From assembly GCF_003268675.1 (NCBI RefSeq), contig NZ_CP029378.1:3906001-3970000 (forward strand): a stretch of 64,000 nucleotides of DNA, given 5' to 3'. Of the stretch, positions 8,922 to 18,521 are shown one piece after another (positions within the stretch are counted from its first letter, which is position 1; every line of letters starts with the position of its first letter). This DNA is from Streptomyces bacillaris (GTDB lineage Bacteria; Actinomycetota; Actinomycetes; Streptomycetales; Streptomycetaceae). Made by a program: the position numbers and the translations under genes. A model generated the notes under the pieces. The model made no database searches, had not been told where the DNA came from, and saw only the letters and a list, made by a program, of their open reading frames with translations.

Positions 8922-8930
8922 CGCGCGGCC

Positions 8931-9359
8931 TCAGACGAGGGAGTCCGCCGCGCCGGTCGCGAACCCGTGGTCCTGCTCCGGCGCTCCGCCGCCGACCCCG
9001 ATGGCGCCGATCAGGCGGCCGTCCCGGTGCAGAGGGACGCCTCCGGCGATGAAGAGCAGCGGGCGGTCCAGCGCGGTCGGCAGGGTGTGGAAGAGGCTGC
9101 CGGGCTGCACGGCGTCGACCAGGTCCGCCGTGGGGGCGTCGAGCTGCAGTGCGGTGAACGCCTTGCGGGTGCTGGTCTCTCCGGCGATGAGAACTGCCCG
9201 GTCGTCGCGGTGGAAGGCCAGCAGGTGCCCGCCCGCGTCCACGACGCTCACGGCGACGGCGACACCGGCCGCCTCGGCGGCACCGCGGGCCGCCTCGACG
9301 AGGGTCTCGGCGTCCTGGATGGTCAGCGGGGCGACGGCGGTGGTGACGGTGGTGCTCAT
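8931..9359 (-). CDS. GlcG/HbpS-family heme-binding-like protein
   Basis: 142 residues. Landmarks are AVSVVDAGGHLLAFHRDD, TSTRKAFTALQL and GGVPLHRDGRLIGAIGVGGG, the typical GlcG/HbpS fold. In Streptomyces, HbpS binds haem and senses redox stress outside the cell, but this copy has no signal peptide, so it is probably cytoplasmic and its ligand is uncertain. AGGAG precedes the ATG at 9359. It lies 77 bp downstream of the MFS transporter on the same strand and is probably co-transcribed with it, under the divergent MarR regulator. Confidence 0.82.
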   Translation of the reverse strand: MSTTVTTAVAPLTIQDAETLVEAARGAAEAAGVAVAVSVVDAGGHLLAFHRDDRAVLIAGETSTRKAFTALQLDAPTADLVDAVQPGSLFHTLPTALDRPLLFIAGGVPLHRDGRLIGAIGVGGGAPEQDHGFATGAADSLV

Positions 9360-9436
9360 GGAACTGCTCCTGTCTTGTCGCTTGATGCGGTGCGGGGGAT
9401 GAGGTCGGGGTGATGCGGTGAGGCCCGGAACTGCGC

Positions 9437-10648
9437 TCAGTGGCGGGCCGTGACGGCGACCGGCTCGGGGCTGCTCCCGGCGACGATCCGGCCCGCTCCG
9501 GCGGACGTACGGCGCTCCAGCAGGCCGGAGACCACGGCCAGGACCAGGGCGGACGCGGCGAGGGCGGCGCCGACCCAGTTGGGGGCGGTGTAGCCGAGAC
9601 CGGCGGCGATCGCCAGGCCGCCGAGCCAGGCGGCGAGGGCGTTGCCGAGGTTGAAGGCCCCGATATTGACCGCGGAGGCCAGGGTGGGGGCCCCGGCCGC
9701 CTGGTCGAGGACCCGCTTCTGCAGCGGGGGGACGGTCGCGAAGCCCAGGGCGCCGATGAGGGCGATGGTGACGGCCGCTGCGGCCTTGTTGTGGGCGGTC
9801 ACGGTGAACAGCCCGAGGACGAGGGCGAGCGCGCCGAGGGAGACGTACAGCATCGGCATCAGACGGCGGTCGGCGAACCGGCCGCCGATCAGGTTGCCGC
9901 CGACCATGCCGAGGCCGAAGAGGACCAGCAGCCAGGTGACGGAGGAGGGCGCGTACCCGGCGGTACCGGTCATCATCGGGGTGATGTAGGTGATCGCGGC
10001 GAAGACTCCGCCGAAGCCCAGGACGGTCATGGCCATCGCGAGCAGGACCTGGACATTGCGGAACGCGGCCAGCTCGTGGCGGATGCGTACGCCTTCGGGA
10101 CGGGGCTGCTCGGGGACGAGCCGGGCGACTCCGAGGAGACCGATCACCCCGAGGAAGGCGACGACGAGGAACGTGGTCCGCCAGCCGGCGGACTGGCCGA
10201 TGTAGGTGCCGAGCGGGACGCCGACGACATTGGCGACGGTGAGCCCGGTGAACATCATCGCGATCGCCCCGGCCTTCTTCTGCGGGGCCACCAGATCGGC
10301 CGCGACCACCGAGCCGATGCCGAAGAAGGCACCGTGGGCGAGGGAGGCGACCACCCGGCCGGCGAGCATGACGCCGAAGACGGGCGCCAGGGCGGAGACC
10401 AGGTTGCCCACGATGAACAGCCCCATCAGGAGCATCAGCATCCGCTTACGGGTCACCCGGGTGCCCAGGAGCGTCATCAGCGGGGCACCGAGGACGACCC
10501 CGAGTGCATAGCCGGTCACCAGGAAGCCTGCGGTCGGGATCGAGACCTGGAAGTCCGCGGCAACCTCGGGGAGCAACCCCATGATCACGAACTCCGTCGT
10601 TCCGATCCCGAATGCCCCGATGGCCAGGGCGAGGAGCGCGAGCGGCAT
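9437..10648 (-). CDS. MFS drug/metabolite efflux transporter (DHA1 type)
   Basis: 403 residues, about 12 membrane spans. The start has the DHA1 signature GTTEFVIMGLLPEVAADF; the loop 2-3 motif is GTRVTRKRML; span 5 contains a motif C-like GLTVANVVGVPLGTYIG. These features are typical of the AraJ/Cmx-like efflux group using proton motive force. The ATG at 10648 is preceded by AGGGAAGG and fits better than longer alternatives. The MarR regulator is divergent with 138 bp between, a standard drug-inducible pump arrangement; the substrate is not deducible. Confidence 0.9.
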   Translation of the reverse strand: MPLALLALAIGAFGIGTTEFVIMGLLPEVAADFQVSIPTAGFLVTGYALGVVLGAPLMTLLGTRVTRKRMLMLLMGLFIVGNLVSALAPVFGVMLAGRVVASLAHGAFFGIGSVVAADLVAPQKKAGAIAMMFTGLTVANVVGVPLGTYIGQSAGWRTTFLVVAFLGVIGLLGVARLVPEQPRPEGVRIRHELAAFRNVQVLLAMAMTVLGFGGVFAAITYITPMMTGTAGYAPSSVTWLLVLFGLGMVGGNLIGGRFADRRLMPMLYVSLGALALVLGLFTVTAHNKAAAAVTIALIGALGFATVPPLQKRVLDQAAGAPTLASAVNIGAFNLGNALAAWLGGLAIAAGLGYTAPNWVGAALAASALVLAVVSGLLERRTSAGAGRIVAGSSPEPVAVTARH

Positions 10649-10700
10649 GGGTTTCACCTTCCCTAAAGGTTGCTTCTGCGCTTTACGAGCGTCCACAATA

Positions 10701-10740
10701 ATTGCATGCGCGGGTTAATTGCAAACGCGGGCTATTGCGA
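10701..10740. promoter_or_regulatory. Candidate MarR operator: tandem 17-bp repeats
   Basis: ATTGCATGCGCGGGTTA (10701-10717) is followed directly by ATTGCAAACGCGGGCTA (10718-10734) and a third partial copy TTGCGAACG. The array lies in the shared promoter region of the MFS and MarR genes. It is the only AT-containing repeat there and the best operator candidate; binding is inferred. Confidence 0.6.
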
Positions 10741-10786
10741 ACGTCCCCTATCCTGGAACCACGCAGCCCCGCCCGGAGGAGGCACC

Positions 10787-11245
10787 ATGACCGCGACCGA
10801 CCCGGCCCTGACGGCCCTCTCCCAGAGGTGGTGCGCCCTCTCGCTGCTCCACGGGAAGATCGAGGCCCGCGTCGAGCGCGCCCTCCAGTCGGGGCACGGG
10901 CTCAGCGTCCGCGAGTACTCGCTGCTCGATGTGTTGAGCCGGCAGCACAGCGGCCCCGGCGGCCATCTCCAGATGAAGCAGGTGGCCGACGCCGTGGTGC
11001 TCAGCCAGAGCGCGACCACCCGGCTGGTCACACGGCTGGAGGACCGGGGACTGCTGACGCGGTATCTGTGCGACACCGACCGCCGGGGCATCTACACCGA
11101 TGTCACCGAGGCCGGCCTCGCCCTGCTCGCCGAGGCCCGGCCAACCAACGACGGCGCCCTGCGGGCCGCGCTCGACGAGGCGTCGGAGAACCCCGAACTC
11201 GCGCCCCTGGTCCAAGCGGTCGAGGAGCTGAAGGTCACAGCCTGA
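10787..11245 (+). CDS. MarR-family transcriptional regulator
   Basis: 152 residues from an ATG preceded by GGAGGAGG. The winged helix includes LSVREYSLLDVLSRQ, LQMKQVADAVVLSQSATTRL for the recognition helix, and the wing LLTRYLCDTDRRGIYTDVTEAG. It is expected to be a dimeric repressor of the divergent MFS-GlcG operon and of itself, released by a small aromatic-type ligand. A GNAT gene starts 28 bp downstream and may be on the same message. Confidence 0.88.
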   Translation: MTATDPALTALSQRWCALSLLHGKIEARVERALQSGHGLSVREYSLLDVLSRQHSGPGGHLQMKQVADAVVLSQSATTRLVTRLEDRGLLTRYLCDTDRRGIYTDVTEAGLALLAEARPTNDGALRAALDEASENPELAPLVQAVEELKVTA

Positions 11246-11273
11246 CCGTGGCGTGGCGCGTACGCTGCCGATC

Positions 11274-11726
11274 ATGAGTGATCTTGAGATACGCCCCGTG
11301 GCCGAGACCGACCTCGATGCCGTGGTCGGCATGCTGGCCGACGACCCGCTCGGCGCCCAGCGCGAATCACCGGACGACCTCACCCCGTACCGCGCGGCGC
11401 TCCGGCGACTGGCCGACGACCCCAACCAGCACGTCGTCGTCGCCGTCCGCGAGGGCCGGGTGGTCGGGACCCTCCAGCTGACCGTGATCCCCGGCCTCTC
11501 CCGCCGCGGGGCCACCCGCTCGATCATCGAGGCCGTCCGCGTCCACGCCGATGAGCGGGGCAGTGGGCTCGGTACCCAGCTGATCCAGTGGGCCGTCGAC
11601 GAATCCCGCCGTCAGGACTGCCAGTTGGTGCAGCTGACCTCGGACGCCACCCGCCAGGACGCGCACCGGTTCTACGAGCGGCTCGGCTTCACGGCCAGCC
11701 ATGTGGGCTTCAAGCTCGTTCTCTGA
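11274..11726 (+). CDS. GNAT N-acetyltransferase
   Basis: 150 residues from ATG 11274. Acetyl-CoA motif A is VRVHADERGSGLGTQLIQWA, with RGSGLG the pyrophosphate loop; the end HRFYERLGFTASHVGFKL is standard for the family. The substrate is unknown. It probably shares the marR transcript. Its 3' end runs into a 50-bp palindrome with parS at the centre, which separates it from the convergent serine hydrolase gene. Confidence 0.87.
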   Translation: MSDLEIRPVAETDLDAVVGMLADDPLGAQRESPDDLTPYRAALRRLADDPNQHVVVAVREGRVVGTLQLTVIPGLSRRGATRSIIEAVRVHADERGSGLGTQLIQWAVDESRRQDCQLVQLTSDATRQDAHRFYERLGFTASHVGFKLVL

Positions 11727-11732
11727 GCGACA

Positions 11733-11782
11733 ACGGCGGGTGGGGTGGGTGTTTCACGTGAAACACCCACCCCACCCGCCGT
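11733..11782. terminator. 50-bp perfect palindrome, likely bidirectional terminator, with parS core
   Basis: The two 25-base arms are exactly complementary and meet in the middle of GTTTCACGTGAAAC. It lies between the convergent GNAT and serine hydrolase genes. RNA from either side could fold into a hairpin with an ACGU tip. There is no U-tract, as is common in Streptomyces. Confidence 0.75.
11751..11764. promoter_or_regulatory. parS site 3
   Basis: Perfect GTTTCACGTGAAAC at the exact centre of the 50-bp palindrome at 11733-11782. Confidence 0.95.
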
Positions 11783-11795
11783 CACAGTCCTGGTC

Positions 11796-13175
11796 TCAGC
11801 CGCCGATCCCCCGCCAGCCCGCCGGGTCCAGCCCGCCGGGGACGTCCGCGTCCGCGTCATAGGGCTCACGGGTGAAGGCGAACGAGCCGAGGTCGAGATG
11901 GTCGACCGAGCCGTCCTCCCGGCGTACCACGCGGAGGGTCTCGCCCGCGTAGTAGTCGTCCAGCCCCGTCCAGGTGCCGTCCGGCCGGGCCGTGAAGAAC
12001 GCTCCGCGCCCCTTGGAGCCCAGCGGCCTCAGCTCGAGGCCCCGGCCCTCGGTCAGCTTCAGCGTGAACGTGTGGGTCCCCCAGTGCCAGATCCCGGTCA
12101 GGGCCACCAGCTCCGCGTCCGCCTCCGGCAGCGGGCGCCAGGGCTCAGGGATCCGCGGCTCAGCATCCGCGACGATGGTCAGAAGCTCGGCGGCCACCGT
12201 GGCGGCGGGCAGCCCCGAGGTGGCGTTGGCCAGGGCGACCGCGGCGACGTCGTCGTCCACGCTGAACCAGAGGCCCGCGACGAAGCCGGGCAGCGAGCCC
12301 GCGTGCCCGAAGAGGACGCGGCTGTCGGTCTTCACGATCTGGAGGCCGAGGCCGTAGCCGTTGCCCCCGGGGTCGGCGACGGGCGAGGCGGGCGTCCTCA
12401 TCTCCCGTACGGACGCGGCCGACAGCACCCGGTCGTCGCCCTCGACCAGGAAGGCGGCGAACCGCAGCAGATCGGCCGCGGTCGACCAGAGCTGACCGGC
12501 GGGCGCCATCAGCCCGAGGTCCTCGGCGGGCTCGCTCACCACCACATCGGCCCAGGGGTGGACGGCCCAGCCCTCCGCGTACGGAGCGGTCGGCCCGTAG
12601 GTCGTACGGTCCATGCCCAGCGGCTCCAGGATCTCGCGGCGCAGCGCCTCCTCCCAGGAGACCCCCCGCACCGCTTCGACCAGCGAACCGAGCAGGGTGT
12701 AGCCCGGGTTGGAGTAGTGGAAGCGGTGACCCGCCGGATAGAGCTGCGGTTGCTCGCCGAGCACATCGGCGAGCTTGGGCCGCAGGGTCCCCGGGGTCCG
12801 CTCCCACCAGGGGGCGGGCGCCTCGGCGCTCAGCCCCGCGCTGTGGCCGAGCAGTTGGAAGATGGTCGCGCCGCCAGCACCGGAGCCGGGAAGGTGCTTC
12901 TCCAGCTGATCGCCCAGGTCGATCAGCCCCTCGTCTCGCAGTCGCAGGACCAGCACCGCGGTGAACGTCTTGGTGATCGAGCCGATCCGGTACTGCGTAT
13001 CGGCATCGGCGGCCTGCCCCTCCAGGCCCGTACGCCCCCCACTCCAGACGATCCGGCCGCCCCGCCGCACGGCGGCCGCGAGCGAGGGTGCCCGGCCCTC
13101 CCGCTGGGCGGTGGCGAGGCGGTGGACGAGGGAACGCCGGGTCGTGGGAAGCAGTTCTTCACTGGGAGAAGTCAT
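11796..13175 (-). CDS. Serine hydrolase, beta-lactamase/DD-peptidase class C family
   Basis: 459 residues from the ATG at 13175. Active-site motifs are S66-I-T-K69 (SxxK) in YRIGSITKTFTAV, Y154-S-N156 (YxN) in FHYSNPGYTLLG, and the third motif HAG in LFGHAGSLPGF. No signal peptide is visible, so it may be cytoplasmic: an esterase or peptidase rather than a periplasmic beta-lactamase. The C-terminal 110 residues form a lipocalin-like beta domain (GIWHWGTHTFTLKL) often appended to this family. No strong Shine-Dalgarno is present. The substrate is unknown. Confidence 0.87.
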   Translation of the reverse strand: MTSPSEELLPTTRRSLVHRLATAQREGRAPSLAAAVRRGGRIVWSGGRTGLEGQAADADTQYRIGSITKTFTAVLVLRLRDEGLIDLGDQLEKHLPGSGAGGATIFQLLGHSAGLSAEAPAPWWERTPGTLRPKLADVLGEQPQLYPAGHRFHYSNPGYTLLGSLVEAVRGVSWEEALRREILEPLGMDRTTYGPTAPYAEGWAVHPWADVVVSEPAEDLGLMAPAGQLWSTAADLLRFAAFLVEGDDRVLSAASVREMRTPASPVADPGGNGYGLGLQIVKTDSRVLFGHAGSLPGFVAGLWFSVDDDVAAVALANATSGLPAATVAAELLTIVADAEPRIPEPWRPLPEADAELVALTGIWHWGTHTFTLKLTEGRGLELRPLGSKGRGAFFTARPDGTWTGLDDYYAGETLRVVRREDGSVDHLDLGSFAFTREPYDADADVPGGLDPAGWRGIGG

Positions 13176-13260
13176 GGTCAACCCATACCGGACGGACTGC
13201 CGCCTGACGAGGGGATTACCGGGCTCGACACCCGCCCCTCACGATCGGCCCGTCCCGGCC

Positions 13261-13845
13261 TCAGCGCTTCCGGTTGTACGTCCGTACGAGAACCCCGTTC
13301 CCGAAGGTGCGGACCCCCTCCAGCGTGAACGCGTCGGCGGCGAACCCGGACCCGAACATCGGCATCCCGGAGCCGTACACCAGCGGGTAGGTCTTGATCA
13401 CCAGCTCGTCGATCTCGTCGATCAGCTCCCCCGCCAGCTGTGACCCGCCGCAGAGCCAGATGCCCAGCTCACCCTGTTCCGCCTTCAGCTCCCTGACGCG
13501 GCCGACCAGGTCCTCGGAGATCAGCTCGACGTTCGGGTCCGGCGACTCGGTGAGGCTCCGGGAGGCGACGAACTCCCGCATATGGCCGTAAGGGCTCGTC
13601 ACATCGGTGTCCAGAGCCAGTTGGTAGCTGCCCCGCCCCTGGATCACCGTGTCGAACCGCCGGTGCTCCAGATCACCGAGCCCGAGCAGGCCGCGCCCCT
13701 CGGCCGAGATGGTCTCCGGGTACTCCTCCTTGAGATAGGCGAGGAACTCCTCGTCGACGAAGGACATCATCGTCGTGGCATCGCCCTTCGGGTCACCTAT
13801 GAAGCCGTCGATCGAACAGGCGATGAAGTACGTGAGCTTGCGCAT
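13261..13845 (-). CDS. Dihydrofolate reductase-like (RibD C-terminal) protein
   Basis: 194 residues from the ATG at 13845, preceded by GGGGAA. MRKLTYFIACSIDGFIGDP is the typical opening of the DHFR/RibD-C superfamily; IWLCGGSQLAGELIDEIDEL is the NADPH-binding part. Many actinobacterial members of this group have unknown substrates, so true folate reductase activity should not be assumed. It is divergent from a TetR regulator with a clear inverted repeat between them, which suggests it is that regulator's target. Confidence 0.87.
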   Translation of the reverse strand: MRKLTYFIACSIDGFIGDPKGDATTMMSFVDEEFLAYLKEEYPETISAEGRGLLGLGDLEHRRFDTVIQGRGSYQLALDTDVTSPYGHMREFVASRSLTESPDPNVELISEDLVGRVRELKAEQGELGIWLCGGSQLAGELIDEIDELVIKTYPLVYGSGMPMFGSGFAADAFTLEGVRTFGNGVLVRTYNRKR

Positions 13846-13895
13846 GTGTTCCCCATTCCGCGAGTCGGCGCGGGCCGACGGCCCAGAAGACGCTC

Positions 13896-13933
13896 CAACC
13901 ACTCCACCTATAGTGCTTCACCTGTAGTGGTTG
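13896..13933. promoter_or_regulatory. Candidate TetR operator (inverted repeat)
   Basis: CAACCACT at 13896-13903 is mirrored exactly by AGTGGTTG at 13926-13933, with a related inner pair CACCTATAGTG / CACCTGTAGTGG. It lies in the divergent promoter region of the DHFR-like and TetR genes. Binding is inferred from placement. Confidence 0.55.
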
Positions 13934-13976
13934 CGCACCTGTTTTTCCGACGTACAACAACAGGGAGAAGAGACCG

Positions 13977-14552
13977 ATGGCGAGAAACCCCGAGCGCAGG
14001 GTGGCGCTCACGGACGCGGCGATCGAGGTCCTGGCCCAGGAGGGCGCCCGCGGCCTCACCTTCCGTGCCGTGGACACCCGGGCCGGCGTGCCGGTGGGCA
14101 CCGCGTCGAACTACTTCAGCAGCCGTGACGACCTGTTCATGCAGACGGGCGCCCGCATCCACAGCCGGATGACCCCGGACCCGGCCCAGGTCGAAGAGGC
14201 GATGCTCCCCGCCCCCTCCCGCGCCCTGGTCGCCGAGCTGATGCACTGGCTGGTCCGCCGCATGACCGACGACCGGACGGGCTACCTCGCCCTGCTGGAA
14301 CTCCGCCTGGAGGCGACCCGCCGCCCGGAACTCCGGGCCCAGTTGACCACGACGGTCCGCACGGCCTTCGAGGAGAGCGCGGCCTTCCACCGCGACTGGA
14401 ACCTCCCCGGCGACCACACCGCGTTCCTCGTCCTCTACCTGGCGATGACCGGCGTACTCCTGGAGCACTTCACCCTGCCGGACATGCTCGGCGACACCGC
14501 CCTGGAGGCGCTGGTGGACGCGGTCGTGGAACGGATCATCCCGGTCGGCTGA
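13977..14552 (+). CDS. TetR-family transcriptional regulator
   Basis: 191 residues. The N-terminal HTH runs over about residues 10-55: LTDAAIEVLAQEGARGLTFR then AGVPVGTASNYFSSRDDLF. The C-terminal half is an all-helical ligand domain with no recognisable ligand signature. GGGAGAAGAG precedes the ATG. It is most likely a repressor of the divergent DHFR-like gene and itself. It converges on dnaB with only 30 bp between stop codons, where a short GACCC/GGGTC stem may help terminate. Confidence 0.87.
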   Translation: MARNPERRVALTDAAIEVLAQEGARGLTFRAVDTRAGVPVGTASNYFSSRDDLFMQTGARIHSRMTPDPAQVEEAMLPAPSRALVAELMHWLVRRMTDDRTGYLALLELRLEATRRPELRAQLTTTVRTAFEESAAFHRDWNLPGDHTAFLVLYLAMTGVLLEHFTLPDMLGDTALEALVDAVVERIIPVG

Positions 14553-14582
14553 CCCTGTGGGGTCGCCCGCGGAGGACCGCCC

Positions 14583-16076
<1,494 letters not shown>

Positions 16077-16535
16077 CCGGCCCACCTCCTCCCGTCCGCT
16101 TCGCGGACCTAGCCGTGCCACTCTTTCTTACGGCACGGCACCGACAAACAAGTCGCCCGACTCCGCTTCCGGCGCGTCTGGTTCTGCTGATTCCGGTGCC
16201 GGAACGGAGTGCGGGCGCCGGACCACGGTAGGCCCGTCTCCACCGTCAGCCAATCTGGTTATCCACAGGGCATGTGGACGACGGAGCAGATGCTGTGGAG
16301 AACTCCTCGGAACCTGTGCACGGAACAGGGGACAGCACTGTGGACAAACTCATAGCCACACCACCATCACCCGCCTGACCTGCATGTTCTCAGTCCACTG
16401 ACTGTGGGGGAGAAAAACTTTCGTCCCAATTTCAAGATCCCTGCGAACGGCGCACGGACGAACGACCCGAGGGAATATACGTAAGGGACAATAGGCCATT
16501 GCATCTCTTACCTGTGGAAGATTAGATTGACCCCC
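16077..16535. other. 459-bp gap between dnaB and the MATE gene
   Basis: The gap holds the divergent promoters of dnaB and the MATE transporter and a cluster of DnaA-box-like nonamers (16259-16347). I see no coding region; short open frames here lack a start signal and resemble nothing known. Confidence 0.7.
16259..16347. promoter_or_regulatory. DnaA-box cluster upstream of dnaB
   Basis: Four DnaA-box-like nonamers fall within 89 bp: TTATCCACA at 16259-16267 (perfect classical box), and on the opposite strand TGTGGACGA at 16273-16281, TGTGGAGAA at 16294-16302 and TGTGGACAA at 16339-16347 (complement of the Streptomyces-preferred TTGTCCACA). Two are perfect and two have one mismatch. This suggests DnaA control of dnaB or the MATE gene, or a DnaA-titration site. 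The role is inferred. Confidence 0.6.
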
Positions 16536-17873
16536 ATGACCCCGGCCCCCACCACTCCGCGAACAGGCCGCCGACGGCACGACCGCGAGATCGTCGCCCT
16601 CGCCGTACCCGCGTTCGGCGCGCTGGTCGCCGAGCCCCTGTTCGTCATGGTCGACAGCGCGATCGTCGGACATCTCGGCACCCCGCAACTGGCCGGCCTC
16701 GGTATCGCAGCGGCCCTGCTGATGACCGCCGTCAGCATCTTCGTCTTCCTCGCCTACGCCACCACGGCCGCCGTGGCCCGACGGGTCGGCGCGGGCGATC
16801 TGCCCGCCGCGATCCGCCAGGGCATGGACGGGATCTGGCTCGCCCTGCTGCTCGGTGCCGTCGTCGTCGCGCTCGCCATCCCCTCGGCCCCCTGGCTCGT
16901 GGACGTCTTCGGCGCCTCTGACACCGCCGCCCCGTACGCCGTCACCTACCTGCGGATCTCCAGCTTCGGCATCCCGGCCATGCTCGTCGTCCTCGCCGCC
17001 ACCGGCGTACTGCGCGGGCTCCAGGACACCCGGACCCCGCTGTACGTCGCGATCGGCGGTTTCACGGCGAACGGCATCCTCAATGTGGTCCTCGTCTACG
17101 GGGCCGGGCTCGGCATCGCCGGATCCGCCTGGGGCACGGTGATCGCTCAGGTCGGCATGGCCGTCGCCTATCTGATCGTCGTCGTCCGCGGAGCCCGCAG
17201 ACACGGCGCCTCCCTGCGCCCCGACGCCGTCGGCATCAGGGCCAGCGCCCGCGCGGGTGTCCCCCTCCTGGTCCGGACCCTTTCGCTCCGAGCCGTCCTG
17301 ATGATCGCCACCGCCGTGGCGGCCCGGCTCGGCGACGCCGACATCGCCGCGCACCAGATCATCCTCTCCCTCTGGAGCCTGACCGCGTTCGCGCTCGACG
17401 CCATCGCCATCGCGGGGCAGGCCATCATCGGCCGCTACCTGGGGGCGAACGACGAGAAGGGGGCCCGCGAGGCCTGCCGCCGCATGGTCGAGTGGGGCAT
17501 CGGCTGCGGTATCGCGCTCGGGGTGCTGATCATGCTCGCCCGGCCTCTCTTCATCCCGCTCTTCACCAGCGATCCGGCGGTGAAGGAGACCCTGCTCCCC
17601 GCGCTCCTGGTCGTGGCGGTGTCGCAGCCGATCGCCGGAGTGGTCTTCGTCCTCGACGGCGTACTGATGGGCGCGGGGGACGGACGCTATCTGGCGTGGG
17701 CCATGCTGGTAACGCTGGCAGTCTTCGCCCCCGTCGCGCTTCTGGTGCCGACTCTCGGCGGCGGCCTCACCGCGCTCTGGTGGGCGATGACGCTGATGAT
17801 GGCCGTCCGGCTGATCACCCTCTGGGTGCGTACCCGCTCCGGGCGGTGGATCGTCACCGGAGCGACTCGCTGA
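16536..17873 (+). CDS. MATE-family efflux transporter (DinF-like)
   Basis: 445 residues with 12 hydrophobic spans in two halves. ALAVPAFGALVAEPLFVMVD and IVGHLGTPQLAGLGIAAALL are typical of the DinF-like MATE branch; the second half contains FALDAIAIAGQAIIGRYLGA. These antiporters export cationic drugs or metabolites using Na+ or H+. The ATG at 16536 sits just after TTGACCCCC with no clear Shine-Dalgarno. It is divergent from dnaB, and two parS sites follow its stop codon. Confidence 0.9.
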   Translation: MTPAPTTPRTGRRRHDREIVALAVPAFGALVAEPLFVMVDSAIVGHLGTPQLAGLGIAAALLMTAVSIFVFLAYATTAAVARRVGAGDLPAAIRQGMDGIWLALLLGAVVVALAIPSAPWLVDVFGASDTAAPYAVTYLRISSFGIPAMLVVLAATGVLRGLQDTRTPLYVAIGGFTANGILNVVLVYGAGLGIAGSAWGTVIAQVGMAVAYLIVVVRGARRHGASLRPDAVGIRASARAGVPLLVRTLSLRAVLMIATAVAARLGDADIAAHQIILSLWSLTAFALDAIAIAGQAIIGRYLGANDEKGAREACRRMVEWGIGCGIALGVLIMLARPLFIPLFTSDPAVKETLLPALLVVAVSQPIAGVVFVLDGVLMGAGDGRYLAWAMLVTLAVFAPVALLVPTLGGGLTALWWAMTLMMAVRLITLWVRTRSGRWIVTGATR

Positions 17874-17902
17874 CGGACGGATCCGGTACGGCGGCCACGA
17901 CT

Positions 17903-17916
17903 GTTTCACGTGAAAC
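17903..17916. promoter_or_regulatory. parS site 4
   Basis: Perfect GTTTCACGTGAAAC between the convergent MATE and rplI genes; symmetry does not extend beyond the core. Confidence 0.95.
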
Positions 17917-17948
17917 GCTCCGCCTCATCGTTCGACCCCGGCCACGCT

Positions 17949-17962
17949 GTTTCACGTGAAAC
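17949..17962. promoter_or_regulatory. parS site 5
   Basis: Perfect GTTTCACGTGAAAC, 46 bp from site 4, in the same convergent intergenic gap. Confidence 0.95.
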
Positions 17963-17996
17963 GTCAGCGCCCGGCGTGCCCGGCACCCGGTGCACA

Positions 17997-18035
17997 GTGA
18001 AGGGCCGCACCCCTCAACGGGGTGCGGCCCTTCAC
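17997..18035 (-). terminator. Terminator hairpin of the rpsF-ssb-rpsR-rplI operon
   Basis: Perfect 17-bp stem (GTGAAGGGCCGCACCCC and its complement) with a 5-base loop, 22 bp beyond the rplI stop. It could also stop transcripts from the convergent MATE gene. Confidence 0.8.
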
Positions 18036-18056
18036 CTGCTCTGCCGAGTCCTGCCC

Positions 18057-18503
18057 TTAGGCAGCAACGACCTCGACGCCGAGCTTCGCCGCGACCTCGG
18101 GGTGCAGACGGACGGACACCTGGTGCCCGCCGAGCGTCTTGATCGGCGCACCGAGCTCGACGCGGCGCTTGTCGACCTCGGGACCACCGGCGGCCTTGAT
18201 CGCCGAAGCGATGTCGGCCGGGGTGACCGAGCCGAAGAGCCGGCCGGCGTCGCCGGAGCGAACGGCCAGGCGGACCTTGACGGCCTCGAGCTTGGCCTTG
18301 ACCTCGTTGGCCTGCTCGATCGTCGCGATCTCGTGGATCTTGCGGGCGCGGCGGATCTGCGCCACGTCCTTCTCGCCGCCCTTGGTCCAGCGGATGGCGA
18401 AGCCACGCGGAACCAGGTAGTTACGGGCGTACCCGTCCTTGACGTCGACGACGTCGCCGGCGGTGCCGAGGCCGGAGACCTCGTGGGTGAGGATGATCTT
18501 CAT
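18057..18503 (-). CDS. rplI: 50S ribosomal protein L9
   Basis: 148 residues, the normal size. The N-terminal domain MKIILTHEVSGLGTAGDVVD followed by KDGYARNYLVPRG is the rRNA-binding lobe; a long helix and the C-terminal lobe (GSVTPADIASAIKAAGG) follow. L9 bridges neighbouring ribosomes and aids frame maintenance. It is the last gene of the operon, 18 bp after rpsR, and ends at a strong hairpin. Confidence 0.98.
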   Translation of the reverse strand: MKIILTHEVSGLGTAGDVVDVKDGYARNYLVPRGFAIRWTKGGEKDVAQIRRARKIHEIATIEQANEVKAKLEAVKVRLAVRSGDAGRLFGSVTPADIASAIKAAGGPEVDKRRVELGAPIKTLGGHQVSVRLHPEVAAKLGVEVVAA

Positions 18504-18521
18504 GCTGTTGTCACCCTTCCC

